Source of the DNA: Maribacter sp. 4G9
GTDB lineage: Bacteria > Bacteroidota > Bacteroidia > Flavobacteriales > Flavobacteriaceae
Assembly: GCF_002742265.1 (NCBI RefSeq)
Contig: NZ_MDGL01000193.1
Span: 1-64,000, forward strand
Direction of reading: 5' to 3'
Length of the DNA stretch: 64,000 nucleotides
Shown here: positions 45,656 to 53,870 of the stretch, one piece after another
Layout: every line of letters begins with the position of its first letter
How positions within the stretch are numbered: the stretch's first letter is position 1
The notes under the pieces: generated by a model
The model's database searches: none
The model's input: only the letters and a program-made list of their open reading frames with translations
What the model was told of the DNA's origin: nothing
Position numbers and translations under genes: made by a program

Positions 45656-46531
45656 ATGAAGAAAGTACTTGTATTTGGTGGATTTGGATTTCTCGGCTAT
45701 TATTTAGTCAAGGAGCTTTTAGTGAGACAATATAAAGTTACGGTTGCCGACATATCGGAGAATGAAGAGATTAGAGGTCAAGTTGCCTATCATTATTGTG
45801 ATATTGCAGATCAGGACCAAGTAGCAAATATTTTTAAGCAACAACAATTTGATATTGTATACAACTTGGCTGGTTTTGCTAATCTGGACAATGCCATAAA
45901 ACATCCCATAAAGACCATGAACCTCAATGTAATTGGCAATATGTACATTTTGGATGAGTGTGTAAAACATAAAGTGGACTTATTTGTTTACGCAAGTAGC
46001 GCATACGCCATGAGTAACAAAGGGTCTTTCTATGGAGTCAGCAAATTGGCATCGGAAAAGATTATTGAGGAGTATCACAAAAAATACAATTTACCCTTTG
46101 TGATTTTACGTTATGGTTCTGTATATTCAGAGCGTCCCTATGATAACAATTACATTTATAATTTAGTCAAGAAGGCCGTCAAGGAAAAAAGAATAGACCA
46201 TCATGGAGATGGTAACGAAATAAGGGAATATATTCATGCTGCGGATGCCGCGAAACTATCGGTAGATGTTATCGAATCTGATTCATTTTCCAATCTACAC
46301 GTTATTCTAACTGGAACAGAGCGGATGAAGCGGTTGGAACTATTTCAGATGATCAACGAGATTTTGAACAATCAGGTTGAAGTAAACTGCAATGACTCCG
46401 GCTATCAAAATCATTATAAATTCACTCCATATTCTTTTGAGCCCAGTGTAAGCAAAAAGCTTACCGCCAATCCTCATATAGACATGGGCCAAGGTCTATT
46501 GGAATGTATAAGAGCAGTACATAACGAATAA
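45656..46531 (+). CDS. NAD-dependent sugar epimerase/dehydratase (SDR)
   Basis: The 291-residue extended short-chain dehydrogenase has an N-terminal Rossmann loop (VFGGFGFLGYYLV). A catalytic serine-tyrosine-lysine set is present (YASSAYAMSNKG, then FYGVSKLASEK), followed by LRYGSVYSER and the GDGNEIREYIHAADAAK substrate region. It probably epimerises, oxidises or dehydrates a nucleotide- or phospho-sugar of the cassette. It begins 2 nt after the aldolase stop. The exact substrate cannot be read from the sequence. Confidence 0.88.
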   Translation: MKKVLVFGGFGFLGYYLVKELLVRQYKVTVADISENEEIRGQVAYHYCDIADQDQVANIFKQQQFDIVYNLAGFANLDNAIKHPIKTMNLNVIGNMYILDECVKHKVDLFVYASSAYAMSNKGSFYGVSKLASEKIIEEYHKKYNLPFVILRYGSVYSERPYDNNYIYNLVKKAVKEKRIDHHGDGNEIREYIHAADAAKLSVDVIESDSFSNLHVILTGTERMKRLELFQMINEILNNQVEVNCNDSGYQNHYKFTPYSFEPSVSKKLTANPHIDMGQGLLECIRAVHNE

Positions 46532-46536
46532 ATACA

Positions 46537-47199
46537 ATGGCTCTTAAGAATATTTTTTTTGATTTTGACGGGGTACTTGCAGAATCAGTTAGTGCCAAAA
46601 CGAAAGCATTCAGGGAGATGTACCAACCCTATGGAACAGCTATTGCCGATAAAGTGGTAGACTATCATATAAATAACGGGGGTATATCTAGGTTTGAAAA
46701 GTTCAAATACTGGGAAAAAACCTTTTTCGGAAAAGAATTGGACCAAGAGGAGATTAATAAAATGGCCGATAAATTCTCCAATTTGGTATTGGAAAAAGTG
46801 ATTGAGTCCAAACCAGTTCAAGAATCTATTTGGTTCTTGGATAAATACTATAAAAAGTTAAGGTTTTGGGTGATTACGGGCACACCAACTTCAGAAATAA
46901 AAATTATCGCTTCCAAAAGAAATATGGCACACTTTTTTGAAGGTTTGTATGGCTCTCCCAAGAATAAAAGATACTGGACGGAATATTTACTTGAGGAGTA
47001 TGGGTTAAATAGGGACGAAACCCTATTTCTTGGAGATGCAACCACGGATATGGATGCCGCCCAATTTTCTGATCTTCACTTTGCTTTAAGGGATAATGAA
47101 GAAAATGAAGGTTTGTTCAAGGATTATAATGGGCTTCGTTTTCGTAATTTTAAGGAACTTGAAAACCTATTGATTGATAATAAAATGTTGGAACAATGA
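46537..47199 (+). CDS. HAD-superfamily phosphatase
   Basis: This 220-residue protein has the HAD nucleophile motif DFDGVLAES (D9 and D11), a helical cap, the threonine motif VITGTPTSEI, a lysine after the cap (KNKRYW) and the acidic motif GDATTDMDAA. Its order and size are like phosphoglycolate or sugar-phosphate phosphatases. In a sugar-acid cassette it would remove the phosphate after condensation, as KdsC does in the Kdo pathway; that role is inferred. Its stop overlaps the next start by 4 nt. Confidence 0.87.
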   Translation: MALKNIFFDFDGVLAESVSAKTKAFREMYQPYGTAIADKVVDYHINNGGISRFEKFKYWEKTFFGKELDQEEINKMADKFSNLVLEKVIESKPVQESIWFLDKYYKKLRFWVITGTPTSEIKIIASKRNMAHFFEGLYGSPKNKRYWTEYLLEEYGLNRDETLFLGDATTDMDAAQFSDLHFALRDNEENEGLFKDYNGLRFRNFKELENLLIDNKMLEQ

Positions 47200-48140
47200 A
47201 AGTATTACTCACCTCCACATCTTTTCAGGATACTCCCGGTACACATCAGGAACTACTTCAAGAGCAAGGTTACGACTTGGATACCCTTAGAGGGCCTATA
47301 TCAGAGGAGGAATTATTACCTATCATAGGTAAGTATGATGCAGTAATTTGTGGAGATGATGAGTATACCGAGGCTGTTATTAAGAAGGGCACAGAAGGCA
47401 ATTTAAAATATATTTCGAAATATGGGGTAGGCCTTGACCGAATAGATTTAGAGGCGGCCAAAAAATACGGTATTCCCGTTACAAATTGTCCGGGAGTCAA
47501 TCAAGTTTCCGTATCGGAACATGTTTTAGCCCTCTTGTTCACATTTGAAAAAAATATACACGTACAGTTCAATTCAACAAATACGGGCAGTTGGAAACGC
47601 TGGGTGGGTCACGAGATCCAAGGCAAGACGATTGGAATTGTTGGTCTTGGTGCAATCGGAAAAGAGCTTTCAAAAAAAGCAAATGCCTTGGGATTGAATG
47701 TAATTGCCTGTGATCTTCATATGGATGAAGAATTTTTGGCCCAAAATCCATTTGTAACCTTTGAAATTAATATTGAAACTATTTATGAAAAGGCCGATAT
47801 TATTAGTCTTCATATTCCACACACCCCTAAATCCGAGCATTTAATCAATGAGGAAGTAGTCCAGTATAAACTCAAAAGGAAACCTATTCTAATCAATACA
47901 TCAAGGGGAATGTTGATTGATACCAATGCCGTTTTGAAAGGACTTGAGCAAGGCAAGTTAAGAGGTTACCTAACCGATGTTTTGGCTCACGAGCCGATGT
48001 TGGAGGACGAACCTCTTAAAGGAGTTGAAAACGTATTAATCACCCCACATGTAGGGTCTAGAACATTTCAAAGTGTTGAAAGACAGGGAACCATGGCAGT
48101 AGAAAATTTAATAAAATTAATTTCAACAGAAAACACCTAA
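47196..48140 (+). CDS. D-2-hydroxyacid dehydrogenase (phosphoglycerate-dehydrogenase-like)
   Basis: The 314-residue protein has the NAD-binding motif GIVGLGAIGKEL, the substrate arginine region NTSRGML, and the catalytic histidine in ITPHVGSRT. The N-terminal part (KYISKYGVGLDRIDLEAA) is characteristic of D-3-phosphoglycerate-dehydrogenase relatives. It would interconvert a D-2-hydroxy acid and a 2-keto acid. This could supply or remove the keto acid used by the aldolase, for example. It is the last gene of the cassette. Its stop codon overlaps by 4 nt the stop of the opposite-strand beta-helix gene. Confidence 0.87.
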   Translation: MKVLLTSTSFQDTPGTHQELLQEQGYDLDTLRGPISEEELLPIIGKYDAVICGDDEYTEAVIKKGTEGNLKYISKYGVGLDRIDLEAAKKYGIPVTNCPGVNQVSVSEHVLALLFTFEKNIHVQFNSTNTGSWKRWVGHEIQGKTIGIVGLGAIGKELSKKANALGLNVIACDLHMDEEFLAQNPFVTFEINIETIYEKADIISLHIPHTPKSEHLINEEVVQYKLKRKPILINTSRGMLIDTNAVLKGLEQGKLRGYLTDVLAHEPMLEDEPLKGVENVLITPHVGSRTFQSVERQGTMAVENLIKLISTENT

Positions 48141-49882
48141 TTATTTGTAGGGAGAAATTTTGATAAAATCAACCACTGATCTCCATCGAAAATAAGGGTA
48201 ATTGCCTCTCCATCCCTTAAACGTATTACTTTTTTATCCTCAATATTTGTAGAATTGGAGCTGACATCTAAATCATTACTATTACTACCCGAATTTTTGA
48301 TAATCAACTCTCTTCTAATTTCTTCTTCCGTAAGACTAATCGTAACAGAACGTTTGCCCTCATTGGTATTAACAATTATGTTCCTGGATTTTTTGTCTGT
48401 TTTGACATTTGACGAAGTTATCGTCGTTCCAAATTTAATTCCGGATATCTCGGTAATACCGTTGGGAGCAGAAATGTGGTCTCCGATTTTTGGATTAGTT
48501 GTAAGGCTGTAGGAACTTCCGTTCCCAAAACCTTGTAAGCTTGGTTTTCCATTAAAGGTACCAATACCAATTTTCCCTTCCTTTAGATTACCAAATATAC
48601 CTTGATAACTCTCCATATAATGCCTGTTGTTGGTTTTTCCGCTTTCAGACCCTAGGCCTAAAAACTGTCGACCGTACCCTCTGCCATCCCTTAGTTTAGG
48701 ATCAAGTACAAGGTTGGTTGTCGGATCCTCAATGATAAAATTTTGCTTGACTCCGCTATACTTAGAATTTAGGATTTCCGCGTTGATCACATTTTTTCCC
48801 ACTTTTATACCGGTAAGTATTCTGTCGTTAGCTCGTATAAAGCTTTCATTGAAAATGAAGGTATACGTATTATCGACCTCTACCGCATTCTGATCTTTAT
48901 GAGCACTATGGCCACCAGTGATAAAAGGGCTATAAAAAGCAATGATGTCGTTATCGAATTTTTCATTTAAGTCACTGGTAATCTTGATTTGTGGTTTGTT
49001 TTGGTTTCTTCCATTCCCCTCTAGAAAAGTAGAAAAGGAGGTGAAATTGGTCAAGTCTTCCAATATAAGGCCTTCGTCATAGCAACCCTGTATGACGCCA
49101 CCAAAAAATTTCAACCCTGTAGAGGAATTTATATCACTATTGGTAAACTTTGCACCTACCTTACAGTTTTCTACCTTAAAGTTGCTGAAATCCGTATTAG
49201 TGGCATTGCGACCTAAGATTCCATATTTAGAGGCATTATAGATAAAAAAGGAATCAAAGCTAGGGGTATAACAATTTAGTAGGCTTAGCCCAATTCCACC
49301 ACCTTCTATAATGATGTTTGAAATTCCACTATTTCTATTCACCTGATTCAAATGTATAGCAGTTGCATTAGAATCAAATTGATTGATAAATAAGTCCTTG
49401 ATTTTGAGGTCGAATTTTTCATTTTCAGACCCAAAATCCATAAAAATACCGCTACCAGTAAAATCCAAATAGGTTTTCCCTACTCCGTCTCCAATGATTT
49501 CAACGCCAATGTCAGATGATATTCCTCTTTCAAACCTCCAATGACCAGCAGGTATATAGACCTTACCAACATAAATATCCCATTTATCGTCTGATCTTAG
49601 CTCTGTACTGGTAATAATGGCGGCATCGATTGCTGCTTGGAGAGCACTTGAGTTGTCTTCTGAGTCTAAAGACCCTCCAAAGTCCTCAATATTAAAAATA
49701 GCCGGTCTAATAAGATCTTTATGTTCCTGGGAGGTTTTGTTTATCTTATCATAAGGAATGTTGTATAGACCCAAAGTCCGTTTTATATCGGTTATTCGGA
49801 AAAAAATAAAAGCCAATGAAAAACCTATAGTTACTGATAATAAAATTACTGAACCATATTTTTTTAGTTTACTAAACTTCAT
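48137..49882 (-). CDS. Membrane-anchored right-handed beta-helix protein (pectate-lyase-superfamily-like)
   Basis: The 581-residue protein has an N-terminal signal anchor (about 11-29). A pectate-lyase-3-like entry motif follows (IEDFGGSLDSEDNSSALQAA), then short repeated strands typical of a right-handed beta-helix (IKDLFINQF, ISNIIIEGGGIG, FSNFKVENCKVG, GLKFFGGVIQG). A beta-rich C-terminal region resembles tail-spike or appendage trimmers. Such folds usually bind or cut polysaccharides. It is the only minus-strand gene inside the polysaccharide locus, and its stop overlaps the cassette's last stop. It may be a depolymerase, lyase or modifier of the product of this locus; catalytic residues cannot be assigned. 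Confidence 0.72.
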   Translation of the reverse strand: MKFSKLKKYGSVILLSVTIGFSLAFIFFRITDIKRTLGLYNIPYDKINKTSQEHKDLIRPAIFNIEDFGGSLDSEDNSSALQAAIDAAIITSTELRSDDKWDIYVGKVYIPAGHWRFERGISSDIGVEIIGDGVGKTYLDFTGSGIFMDFGSENEKFDLKIKDLFINQFDSNATAIHLNQVNRNSGISNIIIEGGGIGLSLLNCYTPSFDSFFIYNASKYGILGRNATNTDFSNFKVENCKVGAKFTNSDINSSTGLKFFGGVIQGCYDEGLILEDLTNFTSFSTFLEGNGRNQNKPQIKITSDLNEKFDNDIIAFYSPFITGGHSAHKDQNAVEVDNTYTFIFNESFIRANDRILTGIKVGKNVINAEILNSKYSGVKQNFIIEDPTTNLVLDPKLRDGRGYGRQFLGLGSESGKTNNRHYMESYQGIFGNLKEGKIGIGTFNGKPSLQGFGNGSSYSLTTNPKIGDHISAPNGITEISGIKFGTTITSSNVKTDKKSRNIIVNTNEGKRSVTISLTEEEIRRELIIKNSGSNSNDLDVSSNSTNIEDKKVIRLRDGEAITLIFDGDQWLILSKFLPTNN

Positions 49883-49937
49883 AGGTATATCATCATTTTA
49901 AAAAGGGGTAAAGTACGAAAATTAGGATTAAAATAAA

Positions 49938-49945
49938 CAAAGATA
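49938..49945 (-). promoter_or_regulatory. Candidate -7 element for the beta-helix gene
   Basis: The minus strand reads TATCTTTG, a full -7 match, 56 nt before the gene start. No exact -33 is evident. Confidence 0.38.
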
Positions 49946-49971
49946 TCAATAGAAGCTTTTGTGGTTTTCTC

Positions 49972-49979
49972 TACCTTTG
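49972..49979 (+). promoter_or_regulatory. Candidate -7 element for the acyltransferase gene
   Basis: TACCTTTG is a full -7 match about 99 nt before the ATG at 50078. This would be the start of the second large transcript of the polysaccharide locus. Confidence 0.4.
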
Positions 49980-50077
49980 CCTACTAAAAATCAAAATAGG
50001 CTAGAGGCTTTAAATAAAGACGTAAGTTCCTTTAATTTCGGTGCTATTGTAGGAATATACTTCAATCTTTTTATTAA

Positions 50078-52429
50078 ATGAAATATAGAAAGGATATTGA
50101 TGGCCTTAGGGCCATAGCTGTTTTAGTTGTCATTTTTTGTCATCTTGGAATGGGCCTTTTCAAGGGCGGTTTTTTAGGTGTGGATATCTTCTTTGTGATT
50201 TCAGGCTTTCTTATAACTTATAATATCACTCAAAAATTAAATGAAGATAAATTCTCGTTCAAGAAGTTTTATTTGAACAGAATAAAAAGGATTGCTCCCG
50301 TGTTAATTGTAATTCTTATTTTATTGACCGTCTTCAATTCTTTGGTATTACTTCCTGAACCGTTAAAAAACTATTTGGAATTTTTACCATATGCTTGTAT
50401 AGGACTGGGAAATTATGCGGCGGCAAATCTCAGTTCTGGATATTTTGATGCAGTTTCAGAACGATATCAACTTCTTCATACGTGGTCCTTAGGAGTTGAA
50501 GAGCAGTTTTATCTCTTTGTTCCCTTTTTGTTTTTCATATTGTGGAAAATTAAGGACCAGAGGTATCGGAATTTGGCAATTGTTGTCATTTACATTCTGT
50601 CCATAGCTGTAAGTGTCTATTTTGTTGAATTTACGGAACAAAGCAAGAGCAACTATTATTTATTGCATACACGTTTTTTTGAAATATTTACAGGTTCCAT
50701 GCTCGCGGTTTTTTATCATAAGGGGTTGCCGGTTATTAATTCCAAAAGGCAACTTGAAATTCTGTATGTTTTTTCATTGGGAGGTATAATCCTCTTTTCG
50801 TACATTTTTGATGGCGCGAGTCTTTGGCCCGGTCTAAATGCCTTATGGGTTTCTCTGTTAACCGTTTTAATCATTTTTTTGGGAAGGGAAGAAAACGTTA
50901 ATTCTTGGGGCAAGCAGCTTTTAGAATATCCTGCTATGCGTTTTATAGGCAAAATATCCTACAGTCTTTATCTATGGCATTGGATAATTATTGCAACACT
51001 CGTTGAAATTGGATATGATGTCAATCATTTTAGCCTATTGGCTAAGCTTTTTCTTTTATGTCTTGTAATGATTCCGGTATCATATCTTAGCTGGAAATAT
51101 ATTGAAAACGTATTTAGATACCGATGGGTTTTTAATTTTCGTGTTTCCTTGATATCTTGGGTGTTGATACCTTTACTTCTGGCCATGGGGTTGTATAAAT
51201 ATCAAGAACTGCAACCGGATACATTCTACCCCTCATCTGAAATTGACGCAACTACTTATCAATTTAGTTACGTCAATACTCCCCATTTAACTGTTAAAAA
51301 CAATCCGCTCACCAAGGAAATGAGAAAAAAATTCTCTGGGGTGGAATACTTTATTGGAGAATATCAAAATAGGAAAAAGAGACTAAAAAGAGAATTGAGA
51401 GTTTCCGATGCGGAAGTATTAGTTCTGGCCAATTCCCATTTCCATGCTTTTAAACAGTTTATGGACCAACAACTGAAAGAAAAGAACCTTGTTGCTCATG
51501 TCCTACATGAAAGAACGGGAAACGTTTACGGATTTAAGAACGCAAAGGAACGTTATAGCGAACTTTTAAAGGGAAAAAAATTTGTTGTTGTATGGGTTAG
51601 GCTTGATTTTATAGATTTTAATGGAACCGATATTAATTGGGACCGATGGATTCTTGATGAAGCGTTGAGACAGGGGGTTCAACCTATTTTTTATGTGCCT
51701 GGAATTGAAATGCCTTCTGAAAATGAAGCAAGAAAAAATATTTATCAAAATATATTGTTAGGAAAATCAACAAACGATGGCGATAATTTAAAAACACTGT
51801 TTGAAGATATTCCCACCCTTGAGTACACATCAACTTTATTTGAGGATTATGGAGATTCAGTACGGTGGGTGGATTTTAAGCCGCTAATGTGTTACGATAG
51901 TACTTGTAAGCTTTGGCTGGATGACACTTTTGCGCTTTTTGACAAGCATCATATAACTAGGCAATTTGGCTATGAGCTTGGTCGGGAATACGATTTTAAA
52001 TATGACAATATCTTTGAAGTGGATTGGAACCAACCTCCTATTTTTTTCAATGAAGAGCTATTGAAAAATGATTGGGCTAAGGAAGATGATAAAAATGAAA
52101 TATACTATCAAGACCAGAATTACACTATAAAAATTGACCTCGCTGATAGGACGTATAAAATTAAAAAAGAGTACAGTGAAAAGGATTCTGAAAGTATGTT
52201 TTTTTTCCACGTTTTTCCAGAAGATATAAGTGTATTATCCGATAAGAGAAAAAAATATAAGTTCGATAATCTAGATACAAAAGGAGAGACAATAGTTTCC
52301 TTTATTCAAAAGGACACTTTTTTCTACGGAAAAAACAAATTACCCGAATACAAAATCAAAACCATACATTTGGGTCATTTTAAGCCTAAAGGCAAAAGGT
52401 TTTTTGAGAAAACTTTTAATATTCCTTAG
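50078..52429 (+). CDS. OafA/YrhL-type acyltransferase with SGNH domain and extra C-terminal domain
   Basis: The 783-residue membrane enzyme would O-acylate surface polysaccharide. Its N-terminal half is an acyltransferase-3 domain with about ten membrane helices (opening RKDIDGLRAIAVLVVIFCHL; the conserved histidine at CHLGM and GFLGVDIFFVISGF). A periplasmic SGNH domain follows, with the serine block VLVLANSHFHAF (nt about 51420) and the C-terminal DKHHIT block (nt about 51940) supplying Asp and His. The last 77 residues (from nt 52196, FFFHVFPEDISVLSDKRKK) form an extra domain that also occurs in the lipoprotein at 56100. The usual GDSH is replaced by ANSH, but the serine is kept. Confidence 0.9.
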   Translation: MKYRKDIDGLRAIAVLVVIFCHLGMGLFKGGFLGVDIFFVISGFLITYNITQKLNEDKFSFKKFYLNRIKRIAPVLIVILILLTVFNSLVLLPEPLKNYLEFLPYACIGLGNYAAANLSSGYFDAVSERYQLLHTWSLGVEEQFYLFVPFLFFILWKIKDQRYRNLAIVVIYILSIAVSVYFVEFTEQSKSNYYLLHTRFFEIFTGSMLAVFYHKGLPVINSKRQLEILYVFSLGGIILFSYIFDGASLWPGLNALWVSLLTVLIIFLGREENVNSWGKQLLEYPAMRFIGKISYSLYLWHWIIIATLVEIGYDVNHFSLLAKLFLLCLVMIPVSYLSWKYIENVFRYRWVFNFRVSLISWVLIPLLLAMGLYKYQELQPDTFYPSSEIDATTYQFSYVNTPHLTVKNNPLTKEMRKKFSGVEYFIGEYQNRKKRLKRELRVSDAEVLVLANSHFHAFKQFMDQQLKEKNLVAHVLHERTGNVYGFKNAKERYSELLKGKKFVVVWVRLDFIDFNGTDINWDRWILDEALRQGVQPIFYVPGIEMPSENEARKNIYQNILLGKSTNDGDNLKTLFEDIPTLEYTSTLFEDYGDSVRWVDFKPLMCYDSTCKLWLDDTFALFDKHHITRQFGYELGREYDFKYDNIFEVDWNQPPIFFNEELLKNDWAKEDDKNEIYYQDQNYTIKIDLADRTYKIKKEYSEKDSESMFFFHVFPEDISVLSDKRKKYKFDNLDTKGETIVSFIQKDTFFYGKNKLPEYKIKTIHLGHFKPKGKRFFEKTFNIP

Positions 52430-52458
52430 CATAAAATAAATTAAATAGCTAGAATCTA

Positions 52459-53781
52459 ATGTCCAATGTTGCCTATTCCTCAAAAAAAGTCTTTAAAAAG
52501 GCGATTTTTAACATTGGTTTTCAGATAGTTCCGATTGCGGCAGCATTGCTCTTGACCCCTTATTTAATAGAAAACATGGGAAAGGACTTTTGGGCAAAGT
52601 ATTCCACCGGAATAAGCCTTGTCTTTTTGTCAAATTATTTTTCTTTCGGAATTGGACCCACACTTAATAGAAGGATTTCTCAAATAATTGGATTAAAGCA
52701 AAACCATAGGATACAGGGAGAACTTAGGGAATGCGTATCCTTTTCATACCTTCTTGGAATAGCCTTTTTTGTTTTGCTTCAAGTTGCGTTGTATGTATGC
52801 TATGTTTCAGAAAGCTTTAGTATTTTACAAACCAAACAGGATTACTTATTTTATTTTATAGTGCTTTGTGTATTTTTTCTGTCTTTCCTCATTATACCCT
52901 ATAAGTCACTGTTGGAATCATTTAGTGATTTTTATTTTTTAGCGATAGTAAGGGCCCTAACCGCTGCGATGTTGTTCTTAGTGCCATTTATATACATCTA
53001 TTTTTATACCGTTTCACTTACTGGAATTTCCACTACGTTACTTTCTATTTACGTCTTGCTATATCTACTCTATTTTTTAAGAGCCAAAAGTTATGAGGCC
53101 AAACTTTCTTTTAATATGGTCTCCCCAGTTAATTGGGAAATGGCCAAGGGTATTTTCAAATTTGAACTTAGCTTTCTTAAGGAGACGATTTGGTTCAGTG
53201 TTTTTTTTGCCACCTCGGCCATTGTTCTTTTTTTTGATAGGTTTTATTATCCGTTATTTTTTGACACCAGGACCATCTCAGACCATGTTACACTTTTGGA
53301 TCTTTTCAATAGAGTTGCAATAGTAACAGGGACCATTTCCCTTGTATATTTTTCGGCAATCTCCGTTTGGTACCAAGAAAACAATTTACACAGGGTAACT
53401 ACCAACTTAAAGTTGCAATTAGTAGGAGTGGGGTTTTTGTTTCTTGCAATTGGTCTATTTTCTTATTTCTTTTTGAATGATATTTTGCATTGGTGGCTAA
53501 AATCAAGCTACTCAAACTTTATAGAAGCGAATGGGTTCCGATTGCTCATTGGGACATTACTTGTAAATTTCACCATATTGATGATAAGGCCATTACAAGC
53601 CATTGGAGAAATAAAGAAAGTTAGTCTTTGGTTGATGCGTTCAACATTTGTGTATTTGACATTAGTGTTATTATTAGGTGCCTTTTATTTGATAGAATAT
53701 CATTTTATGGCATTTATAGTCAAGGCTTTGATAGATGTAATTATTCTTGTAACATTGTTGAGGAGAAAAAAGATATTATGA
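52459..53781 (+). CDS. Wzx-type polysaccharide flippase
   Basis: The 440-residue protein is strongly hydrophobic, with about 12-14 membrane helices. It begins with the family-like KAIFNIGFQIVPIAAALLLT and NYFSFGIGPTLNRRISQI, typical of the MOP/Wzx superfamily that moves undecaprenyl-linked oligosaccharides across the inner membrane. It lies between the acyltransferase and the glycosyltransferase. Its stop (53779-53781) overlaps the ATG of a 30-codon microORF, so downstream translation is coupled to it. Confidence 0.87.
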   Translation: MSNVAYSSKKVFKKAIFNIGFQIVPIAAALLLTPYLIENMGKDFWAKYSTGISLVFLSNYFSFGIGPTLNRRISQIIGLKQNHRIQGELRECVSFSYLLGIAFFVLLQVALYVCYVSESFSILQTKQDYLFYFIVLCVFFLSFLIIPYKSLLESFSDFYFLAIVRALTAAMLFLVPFIYIYFYTVSLTGISTTLLSIYVLLYLLYFLRAKSYEAKLSFNMVSPVNWEMAKGIFKFELSFLKETIWFSVFFATSAIVLFFDRFYYPLFFDTRTISDHVTLLDLFNRVAIVTGTISLVYFSAISVWYQENNLHRVTTNLKLQLVGVGFLFLAIGLFSYFFLNDILHWWLKSSYSNFIEANGFRLLIGTLLVNFTILMIRPLQAIGEIKKVSLWLMRSTFVYLTLVLLLGAFYLIEYHFMAFIVKALIDVIILVTLLRRKKIL

Positions 53782-53870
53782 AAAGAGCCAAAACAAATCT
53801 TCATCCTAGTCAATACGATAATTGGCATCTCGAATGTGAAATAGAAAAAATAGAAAATAGCAAGAGATGA
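53778..53870 (+). CDS. 30-aa microORF coupled to flanking genes
   Basis: The frame begins at the ATG that overlaps the flippase stop (ATGA at 53778) and ends in a TGA that overlaps the glycosyltransferase start (ATGA at 53867). Both junctions are classic coupling overlaps. The peptide (MKRAKTNLHPSQYDNWHLEC, then EIEKIENSKR) is hydrophilic with no membrane segment. It may be a real small protein or a translational bridge between the two large genes. I know of no homologue. Confidence 0.45.
   Translation: MKRAKTNLHPSQYDNWHLECEIEKIENSKR

Noticed and set aside
43746-48140. Standard sialic, legionaminic or pseudaminic acid operon
   Set aside because: The cytidylyltransferase is present but there is no NeuB-type synthase, NeuC-type hydrolysing epimerase or aminotransferase; the aldolase is of the HpcH type.
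53628-53777. Longer version of the microORF reading into the flippase gene
   Set aside because: The upstream part lies entirely within the flippase coding sequence in another frame; only the part from the coupled ATG at 53778 is plausible.
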